DNA from: Neglectibacter sp. X58
Lineage (GTDB): Bacteria > Bacillota > Clostridia > Oscillospirales > Acutalibacteraceae
Assembly: GCF_009936035.1 (NCBI RefSeq)
Contig: NZ_QWEO01000001.1
Location: forward strand, 186,001-250,000
Reading direction: 5' to 3'
DNA length: 64,000 bases
The notes under the pieces are model-generated. The model did not search any database, had not been told where the DNA came from, and was given only the letters and a program-made list of their open reading frames with translations. The translations under genes were made by a program, and so were the position numbers. How positions within the stretch are numbered: position 1 is the stretch's first letter; each line of letters begins with the position of its first letter. Shown here one piece after another: positions 1 through 6,809 of the stretch.

Positions 1-522
1 GAAAGCGAGAACGTGCTGGATCATACAGCGGTTCACCCGGAATCTTACAAGGCAGCGGAAATGCTTCTCAAGCTGTGCGGCTATGGGCTGAAGGATGTGG
101 GCAGCCTTACGGAACTGGACAGCCGGCTGGGGGAATTGGGCCTGGAAAAGGCGGCCCAGGCTTGCGGGGTAGGGGTGCCCACCTTGCGGGACATCTGCGC
201 AGAGCTGCAAAAACCGGGACGGGATCCCCGGGACGAGCTGCCCCCTCCGCTGCTGCGTACAGATGTAATGGGCATGGAAGATTTATCTCCTGGCATGCAG
301 CTTATGGGCACAGTGCGAAACGTGGTAGATTTTGGCGCCTTTGTGGACATCGGCGTGCACCAGGACGGCCTGGTGCATGTCTCCCAGCTTACAGACCGGT
401 TTATCCGCCACCCCTCCGAGGCTGTAGCGGTAGGAGATGTGGTAGAAGTATGGGTGCTGGAGGTGGATGCGGGCCGGGGGCGCATTTCCCTTACCATGAA
501 GCCGCCAAAGGCTAAGGCGTAA
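1..522 (+). CDS. tex: Tex-family S1 RNA-binding transcription accessory protein, C-terminal part
   Basis: The reading frame is open to the left edge, so the gene is 5' truncated. The visible 173 residues begin in the helix-hairpin-helix region typical of Tex ('TAVHPESY' is a family signature) and end with an S1 domain at about the last 75 residues (from 'LSPGMQLMGTV' to 'GRISLTMK', with the S1 core 'VDFGAFVDIG'). Tex is a cytoplasmic nucleic-acid-binding protein that modulates transcription; its exact role in Firmicutes is not well defined. Full-length Tex is about 715-770 residues, so roughly three quarters lies outside the window. No terminator is obvious before the next gene. Confidence 0.93.
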   Translation, partial: ESENVLDHTAVHPESYKAAEMLLKLCGYGLKDVGSLTELDSRLGELGLEKAAQACGVGVPTLRDICAELQKPGRDPRDELPPPLLRTDVMGMEDLSPGMQLMGTVRNVVDFGAFVDIGVHQDGLVHVSQLTDRFIRHPSEAVAVGDVVEVWVLEVDAGRGRISLTMKPPKAKA

Positions 523-621
523 GATTTTCGTAAGGAAAAGGCTGTGTTTTTATGGAGGTTTTTCCTGTATGCTTTGGAATAGCCAGGGTATGGCGAATCC
601 ACAATAAAAAGGGGAATCTTT

Positions 622-837
622 ATGGAACAGAGAAGGCAGTATATCTGCCCTAAATGCGGCTGCCAGCAGTTTGAAAGCGATCAGTTTCAGGCCACAGGGG
701 GCAATTTTTCCAAGATCTTTGACATACAGAACAAGAAGTTTACCACCATCACCTGCTGCCAGTGCGGATATACTGAGCTGTATAAATCCCAAGGCTCTAC
801 TGGCTGGGATATACTGGATTTCCTGATAGGAAATTAA
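622..837 (+). CDS. small zinc-ribbon nucleic-acid-binding protein
   Basis: A 71-residue protein with two CxxC knuckles, 'CPKCGC' near residue 10 and 'CCQCGY' near residue 50, spaced as in a zinc ribbon. It resembles the small COG3478-type zinc-ribbon proteins of Firmicutes, whose function is unknown. A purine-rich AAAAGGGG ribosome-binding site sits about 7 nt before the ATG. It lies in the same direction between tex and nagA, and nothing in the sequence ties it to either pathway. The call rests on the four paired cysteines and the size; no catalytic motif is visible. Confidence 0.75.
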   Translation: MEQRRQYICPKCGCQQFESDQFQATGGNFSKIFDIQNKKFTTITCCQCGYTELYKSQGSTGWDILDFLIGN

Positions 838-871
838 GGCAGGGGATATATGGAGAAAGGGCAGTTCGTGT

Positions 872-963
872 GAAAAATACAAAGAAAGGAAGGATACCGG
901 GCACAAAAGGCTGATAATTCCTCTCTTTTTGTGCGAATCCTGTATCGCATGGCAATTTTCATG
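872..963 (+). promoter_or_regulatory. hairpin start-site element, copy A (nagA)
   Basis: AAAATAC, then AGAAAGGA (884-890), then a stem-loop from 893 to 946. GATAC pairs with GTATC at the base, GCACAAAA (901-908) pairs with TTTTGTGC (927-934), and a GG/GAATCC internal loop lies between them. The stem is followed directly by GC-ATG (949), and a second ATG lies at 961. The same arrangement occurs at 11335-11412 (minus), 33404-33501 and 53530-53619. Folding the stem would bring AAAGGA to within 4 unpaired nt of the ATG. Confidence 0.7.
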
Positions 964-2082
964 TTTCTCATAAATGCAGCGTACTATGATAAGAACTTTC
1001 AGCTTGCCCGGGGGGATATTGAGATAGAAAACGGGCGCATCCGACAGGTGGGGGAGAAGCTTCCCTACACCCAGAAGGATTTGGCTGTAGACTGCCAGGG
1101 CTACACCATCGTTCCCGGCTTTGTGGATATCCATATACATGGCTGCAATGGCGCGGACGCCTGTGACGGCACCCGGGAGTCCCTGGATATTATGGCGAAA
1201 TTCCTCCTCCAGCATGGGGTAACCTCTTTCTGCCCCACCACCATGACCACCGGGGAAGAAGTTATCCAAAAGGCCCTCCTTGCCGCAAAGGAATGTGCCG
1301 ATAAGCCTTTGGAGGACGGGGCAAGGGTTGTGGGTGTGAACATGGAAGGGCCTTTCATCTCTGTGGAAAAGAAGGGCGCCCAGAAGGCAGAGTACATTGT
1401 GCCTCCAGACTTTTCCCTGTTCGAGAAATATTTTGAACGGAGCGGCGGCCTTGTGCGGCTGGTGGACATTGCCCCGGAGCAGCCAGGGGGATATGACTTT
1501 GCCCAAAAGGCCAGCAGGCTGTGTACGGTTTCCATTGCCCACACCACAGCAGGCTTTGACGAAGCCAAGACTGCTTTTGACAGCGGCGTTACCCATGCCA
1601 CCCATCTTTTTAACGCCATGTCCGGCTTGAGCCACCGGGCCCCCGGGGTGGTAGGGGCTGTTTTGGCTGATTCCCGGGTGTGTGCAGAGCTTATCTGCGA
1701 CGGCATACACATCCATCCGGCTGTCCTGCAAACAGCCTTCCAGGTTTTAGGGAAGCGGGCCATTGTGATAAGCGATTCCATGCGGGCCAACGGCATGCCG
1801 GAGGGAGAGCCTTTTGACCTGGGGGGCCAGCAGGTCACAGTGCATGATGGCAAGGCAGTGCTGGCAGACGGCACCATTGCAGGGTCAGTGGCAAACCTCC
1901 ACCAGGAGGTAAAGAACCTGGTTTCCTGGGGCATTCCCCTGGGGCAGGCCCTGGAGGCCGCCACGCTGTCTCCGGCAAAGGCCATTGGGCTGGAAAAGGA
2001 AATCGGCAGCATAGAGCCGGGCAAACGGGCAGACCTGGTGGTTTTAGACAAAGATTTGGAAATCGTGGGGGTATACCACTGA
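949..2082 (+). CDS. nagA: N-acetylglucosamine-6-phosphate deacetylase
   Basis: Hydrolyses GlcNAc-6-P to glucosamine-6-P and acetate in the cytoplasm, in amino-sugar and wall-sugar recycling. Amidohydrolase signatures are present in order: 'DIHIHG' (metal site), 'NMEGPF', 'AHTTAG', 'THLFNAM', 'CDGIHIHP' and the catalytic Asp in 'ISDSM'. Length (377 residues) is normal. Two starts are possible: ATG 949, which gives an MAIF extension and is the ATG presented by hairpin element A, or ATG 961 (MFLINAAYY), which better matches the usual NagA N-terminus. There is no ordinary Shine-Dalgarno directly before either. A strong terminator follows. No nagB is adjacent. Confidence 0.95.
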   Translation: MAIFMFLINAAYYDKNFQLARGDIEIENGRIRQVGEKLPYTQKDLAVDCQGYTIVPGFVDIHIHGCNGADACDGTRESLDIMAKFLLQHGVTSFCPTTMTTGEEVIQKALLAAKECADKPLEDGARVVGVNMEGPFISVEKKGAQKAEYIVPPDFSLFEKYFERSGGLVRLVDIAPEQPGGYDFAQKASRLCTVSIAHTTAGFDEAKTAFDSGVTHATHLFNAMSGLSHRAPGVVGAVLADSRVCAELICDGIHIHPAVLQTAFQVLGKRAIVISDSMRANGMPEGEPFDLGGQQVTVHDGKAVLADGTIAGSVANLHQEVKNLVSWGIPLGQALEAATLSPAKAIGLEKEIGSIEPGKRADLVVLDKDLEIVGVYH

Positions 2083-2093
2083 AGCTTCTTCTA

Positions 2094-2127
2094 TAAAAAA
2101 GGCTGTGCGCTTGCATGGCCTTTTTTG
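2094..2127 (+). terminator. intrinsic terminator of nagA
   Basis: AAAAAAGGC pairs with GCCTTTTTT around a 14-nt loop, 12 nt after the nagA stop codon, and ends in a run of T. Confidence 0.85.
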
Positions 2128-2209
2128 TTTGGTAACACTTTTTTCCCAGGCTGTATATACTGGTAGGGAAAGCCCGGAAAGCGACGGCGGGCGGGGAAGG
2201 AGGATGGAT

Positions 2210-2383
2210 ATGCAAAAGCCGTGTTTTCAGAATTCCTGCTTTAAAAACTACCAGTGCAGGTGTATGTGTACGGTATGCTTTGGGCTGGGGATGTCCCTTT
2301 CCTGCTTTTGCCCCACAGGACTGACGCTGTTTTTCTGCGCGGTTATCCTGGTAGCGCTGGGTATTTCATTATTACGTCACTGA
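2210..2383 (+). CDS. small cysteine-rich single-pass membrane protein
   Basis: A 57-residue protein (MQKPCFQNSC...) with seven cysteines in the first 40 residues, followed by one hydrophobic helix ('LTLFFCAVILVALGISLL') and a short basic end. The start at 2210 is chosen because AAGGAGG (2197-2203) lies 6 nt upstream; an ATG at 2204 abuts that site. I do not recognise a family. It sits 16 nt before a SpoVM-like gene and ahead of a sporulation operon, so a forespore or mother-cell role is possible, but this is inferred from position only. Confidence 0.6.
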   Translation: MQKPCFQNSCFKNYQCRCMCTVCFGLGMSLSCFCPTGLTLFFCAVILVALGISLLRH

Positions 2384-2399
2384 CGGGAGGCGCTTTGGT

Positions 2400-2489
2400 A
2401 TGAAAGTAGTGGTATTGGAAAAGCGGAAGGGTTTCTGGGGGTTCTTTTTGCGGAAGATGTACGGAATACGGAAGGTGACGGAAGCTTAG
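2400..2489 (+). CDS. spoVM: SpoVM-like 29-residue sporulation microprotein
   Basis: ATG 2400 with GGGAGG 9 nt upstream encodes 29 residues: MKVVVLEKRK, then GFWGFFLRKMYGIRK and VTEA. The pattern (MK, short beta-like start, then an amphipathic helix with aromatic residues, G, LR, GI and basic residues) resembles SpoVM, the roughly 26-residue peptide that recognises the forespore membrane and anchors SpoIVA in Bacillus. The spoIVA gene lies 1.8 kb downstream, which supports the call. The proline at position 9 of Bacillus SpoVM is not conserved here. The stop codon TAG overlaps the first bases of the inverted-repeat element at 2488-2649, so the C-terminal residues could have been altered by that insertion. 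Confidence 0.6.
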   Translation: MKVVVLEKRKGFWGFFLRKMYGIRKVTEA

Positions 2490-2649
2490 AACCTGTATTC
2501 ATAATCGAAATTGCCGGATGGGCGAGAATTTTTGGGGCCAAGCAAGGCAAATTTCCGCAGACATGCTGGCGCATGGCAAGAAAATTTGACACAGAGTGGC
2601 TCCCAAAAGACCGCTTAGACGGTGGTTACAGGCTGTGAATACAGGTTCT
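2488..2649 (+). repeat. 162-bp element with 14-bp terminal inverted repeats (MITE-like)
   Basis: AGAACCTGTATTCA at 2488-2501 is the exact reverse complement of TGAATACAGGTTCT at 2636-2649. The interior carries no gene beyond a 24-codon remnant (MGENFWGQARQISADM...), which is homologous to the start of the 86-codon frame in the related copy near 28.0-28.3 kb (minus strand). The left end forms part of the stop codon of the SpoVM-like gene. Confidence 0.7.
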
Positions 2650-2667
2650 TAAAGCCTTTTTGAACAT

Positions 2668-2703
2668 ATCCCTTGCCGGGTGCGCCCCGGCAGGGGATTT
2701 TTT
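2668..2703 (+). terminator. intrinsic terminator downstream of the repeat
   Basis: ATCCCTTGCCGGG pairs with CCCGGCAGGGGAT around a 4-nt loop, followed by TTTTTT. It isolates the upstream small genes from the SPOCS/spoIVA operon. Confidence 0.8.
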
Positions 2704-2708
2704 GTGTG

Positions 2709-2737
2709 GGCATATTTGGGGACTACCTGCATACATA
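2709..2737 (+). promoter_or_regulatory. sigma-E-type sporulation promoter
   Basis: GGCATATT at 2709-2716, a 13-bp spacer, then CATACATA at 2730-2737. This closely fits the mother-cell sigma-E consensus (GKCATATT, 13-15 bp, CATACANT). It sits about 30 bp upstream of the SPOCS/LysM gene and would drive the spoIVA operon, as expected for sigma-E genes. Confidence 0.65.
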
Positions 2738-2769
2738 TGGGAATAGAAAGGCAAAGGAGAGGATACTGT

Positions 2770-4308
2770 ATGCAGGCTAAAACCAAGACTGTGCCCTATG
2801 AATTTTTTGACCCCGTATATAGCGGGAGCTGCGAAACGCCGATAGATACGGAGTTTAACCTGCCGGACTACTGCCCGGATATACAAAAGCTCTTGAAGTG
2901 CCGGGCAGTGCCGGAGGTATCATCCTACATGATTTCCGGGGACACGCTGACTGTGGACGGCGTGATGGACGTGCGGGTGCTATACCTGGACGGGAAGGGA
3001 GACTGCGTGCGCTGTGCGGAGTTCACAAAGGAGTTCACCCAAAGCGTGAAGCTGAAATCGGCGGAAGAAAAGGCGGTTGCCTGTGTGCAGGCCTCTGTCC
3101 TGCACATGACCTGCCGGGCGGTAAGCGCCAGACGGGTAGATCTGCACGCGGCCGTTTCCCTGCAGATTCTGGCGGTGGTGCAGAAAAAAGAGCGGGTCAC
3201 CACAGATTTGGAGGAGGAATCTATTGAGAAGCGGGGCCGCGCGTTCCCAGCCCACCAGGCTGTGAACGCGGTGTGCCACCAGTTCACCATTGAGGATCAC
3301 CTGCCTCTGAAAAATGGCAAGCCCCCCATTGAGAGCATTCTGCGCCGGGACGTATGCTGCCGGGTAACGGAAAGCCGTCTTTCCGAGGAGCGGCTGACCG
3401 TCAGCGGCGTGGCAGACGTGGCGTTCCTGTATGCCTCTGCCATGGACAACACTGTGCTGGAAAAAATGACGGCCTCTGTCGACTTCAGCCAGATCATTGA
3501 CTGTGCCGGGGCAGAGGAAGGGTGCGTCTGCGATTTGCGGGTGGTTACCGGGGAATGCAGCCTTACGCCCAAGGAGGATGACGTGGGGGAGAATACCGGG
3601 GTGAGCGTGGTTGTCAAGGTGTTCCTGCTGGCATTCCTCTATAAGGCCTGCGAGGTGGAGATGATAGATGACGCCTATTCGGTAGACTGCCCCCTGGAAC
3701 TGCGCTACAGCCAGAGCGCTTTCACCCAGATACACGGCGTGCATACCGAGGTGCTGAAAAAGAAGTGCAGCCTTCAGGTAAGCGGGGAGGAAATTACAAA
3801 GGTGCTGGATCTGTGGTGCCAGCAGGACAGCGTGCAGTCTGCCTGCGATAAGGGGAAGCTTACCTACCGGGTGAAATATACCATGTGCCTGCTGTATGGC
3901 AATAGCCAGGGCCGCATCCTCTATGTGGAGAAACAGTTTGACCACACCTTCACCACAGAGCTTTCCGATATGGAACCAGGCAAGAGCCAGACAAGCGCCC
4001 ATACAGATGTGTGGGAATACCGCATTACAGATAAAAACACAGTGGAAATTTCGGCAGAGACTGCGGCCACCACCCTGCTGTACAGTGCCCATACGGTGAA
4101 ATACCTAGTGAGCGCGGGCAGCGACGAAAACGCCCCTGGCTTTGAAAAGCGGTCGCGCTTCCTGCTCTACTATGCCCAGGCAGGGGAAAAGCTGTGGGAC
4201 ATTGCCAAAAGCCGCCGGGCGCGGCTGGGGGATCTGCGCGCCCAGAACGATCTGTATGAAGATACGGTGCCGGAGGCCCGGGCGCTGATTATCACCAACA
4301 AGGGCTGA
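2770..4308 (+). CDS. SPOCS (DUF3794) and LysM domain spore-envelope protein
   Basis: A 512-residue protein with repeated SPOCS/DUF3794 beta domains (one from about residue 20, 'TEFNLPDYCPDIQKLLKC', and others through about residue 440) and a C-terminal LysM-like segment ('YYAQAGEKLWDIAKSRRARLGDLRAQND'). DUF3794/SPOCS proteins take part in spore coat or cortex morphogenesis in Clostridia, and the architecture recalls Bacillus SafA/SpoVID peptidoglycan- and SpoIVA-binding coat factors. ATG 2770 is preceded by AAAGGAGAGG; an in-frame upstream extension lacks a ribosome-binding site. The next gene, 17 bp away, is spoIVA, and the pair is probably one sigma-E operon. That it partners with SpoIVA is inferred. 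Confidence 0.85.
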   Translation: MQAKTKTVPYEFFDPVYSGSCETPIDTEFNLPDYCPDIQKLLKCRAVPEVSSYMISGDTLTVDGVMDVRVLYLDGKGDCVRCAEFTKEFTQSVKLKSAEEKAVACVQASVLHMTCRAVSARRVDLHAAVSLQILAVVQKKERVTTDLEEESIEKRGRAFPAHQAVNAVCHQFTIEDHLPLKNGKPPIESILRRDVCCRVTESRLSEERLTVSGVADVAFLYASAMDNTVLEKMTASVDFSQIIDCAGAEEGCVCDLRVVTGECSLTPKEDDVGENTGVSVVVKVFLLAFLYKACEVEMIDDAYSVDCPLELRYSQSAFTQIHGVHTEVLKKKCSLQVSGEEITKVLDLWCQQDSVQSACDKGKLTYRVKYTMCLLYGNSQGRILYVEKQFDHTFTTELSDMEPGKSQTSAHTDVWEYRITDKNTVEISAETAATTLLYSAHTVKYLVSAGSDENAPGFEKRSRFLLYYAQAGEKLWDIAKSRRARLGDLRAQNDLYEDTVPEARALIITNKG

Positions 4309-4325
4309 GAGGAGGGCTGAAGCTT

Positions 4326-5801
4326 ATGGAAGGATTTAACGTTTATAAAGACATACAGGATCGCACAGGCGGGGAAATATACATCGGCGTGGTAGGCCCG
4401 GTGCGCACCGGGAAATCCACCTTCATCAAAAAATTCATGGACACAGTGGTGATTCCCAACATCCCTGACGGGCTGCAGCGGGAACGGGCGGTGGATGAGC
4501 TGCCCCAGTCAGCGGCGGGGCGTACCATCATGACCACAGAGCCAAAGTTTATCCCGGAACAGGCGGTGCAGGTGCAGATTGACGAGGACGCCATGTTCCA
4601 TGTGCGCATGATCGACTGCGTGGGATACATTGTGCCCAGCGCCATCGGATACATAGAGGAGGATCAGCCCCGGATGGTGCGCACCCCCTGGTTTGAGGAG
4701 GCTATTCCCTTTAACATGGCGGCAGAGCTGGGCACCAAGAAGGTGATTACCGAGCACTCCACCATCGGGCTGGTGATCACCACAGACGGCTCCATCAGCG
4801 ACATCCCCCGGGAGGAATATGAGGAAGCGGAGGAACGGGTGATCGATGAGCTGTGTCAAACCCAGCGGCCCTTTGTCATGCTTTTAAACTGCGTAGAGCC
4901 GGAAACCGCCCATGCCAGGGGCCTTGCCGCCGGGCTTTCGGAAAAGTACGGGGTGCCGGTGCTGCCCGTAAGCTGCGCGGAGATAACCGAGCAGGGCATT
5001 AAGGATATCCTCGCAAGCCTTTTGTATCAGTTCCCGGTGCGGGAGGTGGAACTGGAGGTGCCCGGCTGGGTAACAGCCCTGGAGCCTACCCACTGGCTTT
5101 ACACGTCCCTGCTGGAAACCCTGCGGGGGGTCAGCAAAATCAGCCGCATGTGTGAGGTAAAGGGCCTTCTGGAGGCGGTAAAAACCTGCGAATACGTGCA
5201 GCAGGTGGACGTGGGGGCTATAGATTTGGGCAGCGGGCGCAGCAGGGCGCAGCTTAGGCTCAGTTCTGGGCTTTTCTACCGGGTGTTAAGCGAAAAGACA
5301 GAGCTGGACATCCAGGACGAATCCCAGCTTCTGTCCACCCTGCTGGAAATGACCCAGATTAAAAAGACCTTCCAGAAATTGCAGCAGGCATATGACGACG
5401 TGCTGGAAACGGGCTATGGCATTGTCATGCCAGAGGTGGAGGAGCTTACCCTGGAGGAGCCGCAAATCCTGAAACAGAACGGCAAATATGGTATCCGCCT
5501 GAAGGCAACAGCCCCCTCCATCCACATGATGAAAACCCAGATCAATACGGAGATCACACCCATTGTGGGCAGCGAGCAGCAGTCGGAAGAGCTGGTGCTG
5601 TATCTCCTAAAAGAATTCGAGGAAAACCCGGTGAAAATCTGGGAGTCCAATATCTTCGGCAAATCCCTGCACTCCCTGGTAAACGAGGGTATGCACAATA
5701 AGCTGTACCGCATGCCTGCCGACGCCCGGGAAAAGGTGCGGGAAACTATCGAGCGCATTATCAACGACGGATGCTCAGGCCTTCTGTGCATCATCCTGTA
5801 G
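4326..5801 (+). CDS. spoIVA: stage IV sporulation protein A, coat-basement ATPase
   Basis: 491 residues, the usual SpoIVA length. The N-terminal TRAFAC-like ATPase domain carries the Walker A 'GPVRTGKST' near residue 24 and a Walker B-like 'MIDCVGY'. The protein ends in the conserved 'GCSGLLCIIL'. SpoIVA polymerises with ATP hydrolysis around the forespore to form the platform of the coat, anchored by SpoVM; a SpoVM-like gene lies 1.8 kb upstream. The ribosome-binding site GAGGAGG (4310-4316) precedes the ATG. It is co-directional with the SPOCS gene and with the two membrane genes that follow within 4 bp. Confidence 0.97.
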   Translation: MEGFNVYKDIQDRTGGEIYIGVVGPVRTGKSTFIKKFMDTVVIPNIPDGLQRERAVDELPQSAAGRTIMTTEPKFIPEQAVQVQIDEDAMFHVRMIDCVGYIVPSAIGYIEEDQPRMVRTPWFEEAIPFNMAAELGTKKVITEHSTIGLVITTDGSISDIPREEYEEAEERVIDELCQTQRPFVMLLNCVEPETAHARGLAAGLSEKYGVPVLPVSCAEITEQGIKDILASLLYQFPVREVELEVPGWVTALEPTHWLYTSLLETLRGVSKISRMCEVKGLLEAVKTCEYVQQVDVGAIDLGSGRSRAQLRLSSGLFYRVLSEKTELDIQDESQLLSTLLEMTQIKKTFQKLQQAYDDVLETGYGIVMPEVEELTLEEPQILKQNGKYGIRLKATAPSIHMMKTQINTEITPIVGSEQQSEELVLYLLKEFEENPVKIWESNIFGKSLHSLVNEGMHNKLYRMPADAREKVRETIERIINDGCSGLLCIIL

Positions 5802-5804
5802 CCT

Positions 5805-6143
5805 ATGCAGCAGTGGGATGATCTGGAGGAAATTGACCTGCTGGGAGAGGAAGAGGCAGGGGAAGGGGAGGAAGAGCCTTATCAGGCGCCCCAGGCAGGA
5901 GGAAGCCTGAGCACAGTGCCCCTGCTGCAGGCACTGGTGTGCGTGCTGGCCTTTATAGGGCTTCTATATTTGCGGCATACCGGGCACCCGGCCTATGGGG
6001 AAATCCGGGAGCAATACCGCCGGGAAGCGGCCCAGGAAATGGAACTGCCCCGCTGGGAAGGGGGCGCGCCTATCCGCAGTGCGACCCCTGCTCCCACAGA
6101 AAGCCCGGCAGTCCTGCCAGAGGCGGAGGCCCAAAGGCTGTGA
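5805..6143 (+). CDS. single-pass membrane protein between spoIVA and an M50 protease
   Basis: 112 residues: an acidic N-terminus (about 35 residues, many Glu), one membrane helix near residues 40-57 ('LLQALVCVLAFIGLLYL'), then a charged and Pro/Thr-rich tail. It starts 3 bp after the spoIVA stop and overlaps the M50 protease gene by 4 bp (GTGA). By position and topology it could be a regulator or anchor of the protease, as SpoIVFA is for SpoIVFB in Bacillus, but no sequence similarity to SpoIVFA is evident, so this is inference. It shows no recognisable domain. Confidence 0.65.
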   Translation: MQQWDDLEEIDLLGEEEAGEGEEEPYQAPQAGGSLSTVPLLQALVCVLAFIGLLYLRHTGHPAYGEIREQYRREAAQEMELPRWEGGAPIRSATPAPTESPAVLPEAEAQRL

Positions 6144-6736
6144 GCTTCCAGGCAAGGCTTTGGGGCTGCCAGGTTGAGGCGAGGGTTTCCTGCTTTATGC
6201 TGGGGGCCTTCGCCTGCCTGTTTATGGGGCGGCAGGCCCCTGCTGTGCTGCTGGCTATGATTTTCCACGAAGGGGGGCATTTGCTGGCCATGGCGGCCCT
6301 GGGCGCTGCCCCCCGGCAGATAACGCTTTCCGCCATGGGATGCCGTATGGTGCTACCAGATGGGGCAGGGCTTAGGGGGCTGGCAGGCGCTGCGGTTTCC
6401 CTGGCAGGGCCTGCCGCAAACCTTATGGGGTTTCTTTTCTGCCTGCTGGCACACGCTCAAACAGCGCCCTTCGCCCTGGCAAGCCTATCCCTTGGGGCTT
6501 TGCACCTGCTGCCCATTGAGCCTTTGGACGGGGGGCTGGCCCTGCGCCGCCTGCTGGAAACCCGCCTTTCCCCAGGCCGGGCGGAGCGGGTGTGCCGTTT
6601 TGCCGCCGCCGCGCTGCTGCTTCCCCTGTGGGTGCTGGGCTTCTGGGTTTTGCTGCGCACCCGGTATAACTACACCCTTCTGGCCCTTGCCCTGTATCTT
6701 ATGCTCTATCTGGTGCTGGGGAAGGATTATAGCTAA
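6140..6736 (+). CDS. SpoIVFB-like M50 site-2 membrane metalloprotease
   Basis: 198 residues, several hydrophobic segments. The zinc motif HExxH is present as 'HEGGH' near residue 44, and the second metal motif as 'LLPIEPLDGG' near residue 122, matching the NxxPxxPLDGG class of site-2 proteases. Family members such as SpoIVFB cleave pro-sigma-K in the mother cell. Its place right after spoIVA and a one-helix membrane gene supports a sporulation role, but the substrate is inferred. The GTG start at 6140 overlaps the upstream stop codon, implying translational coupling. There are no CBS domains, unlike some homologues. Confidence 0.85.
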   Translation: MSFQARLWGCQVEARVSCFMLGAFACLFMGRQAPAVLLAMIFHEGGHLLAMAALGAAPRQITLSAMGCRMVLPDGAGLRGLAGAAVSLAGPAANLMGFLFCLLAHAQTAPFALASLSLGALHLLPIEPLDGGLALRRLLETRLSPGRAERVCRFAAAALLLPLWVLGFWVLLRTRYNYTLLALALYLMLYLVLGKDYS

Positions 6737-6764
6737 ATCTGCCATGGAAAAAGGAATGCGCATA

Positions 6765-6802
6765 AGCAGAACCCCCGCCGGGAAAAGGCGGGGGCTGCTT
6801 TA
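6765..6802. terminator. bidirectional intrinsic terminator
   Basis: GCAGAACCCCCGCC pairs with GGCGGGGGCTGC around a 7-nt loop, with short T runs on both sides. It lies between the converging M50 protease and membrane-protein genes. Confidence 0.8.
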
Positions 6803-6809
6803 TGCAATT

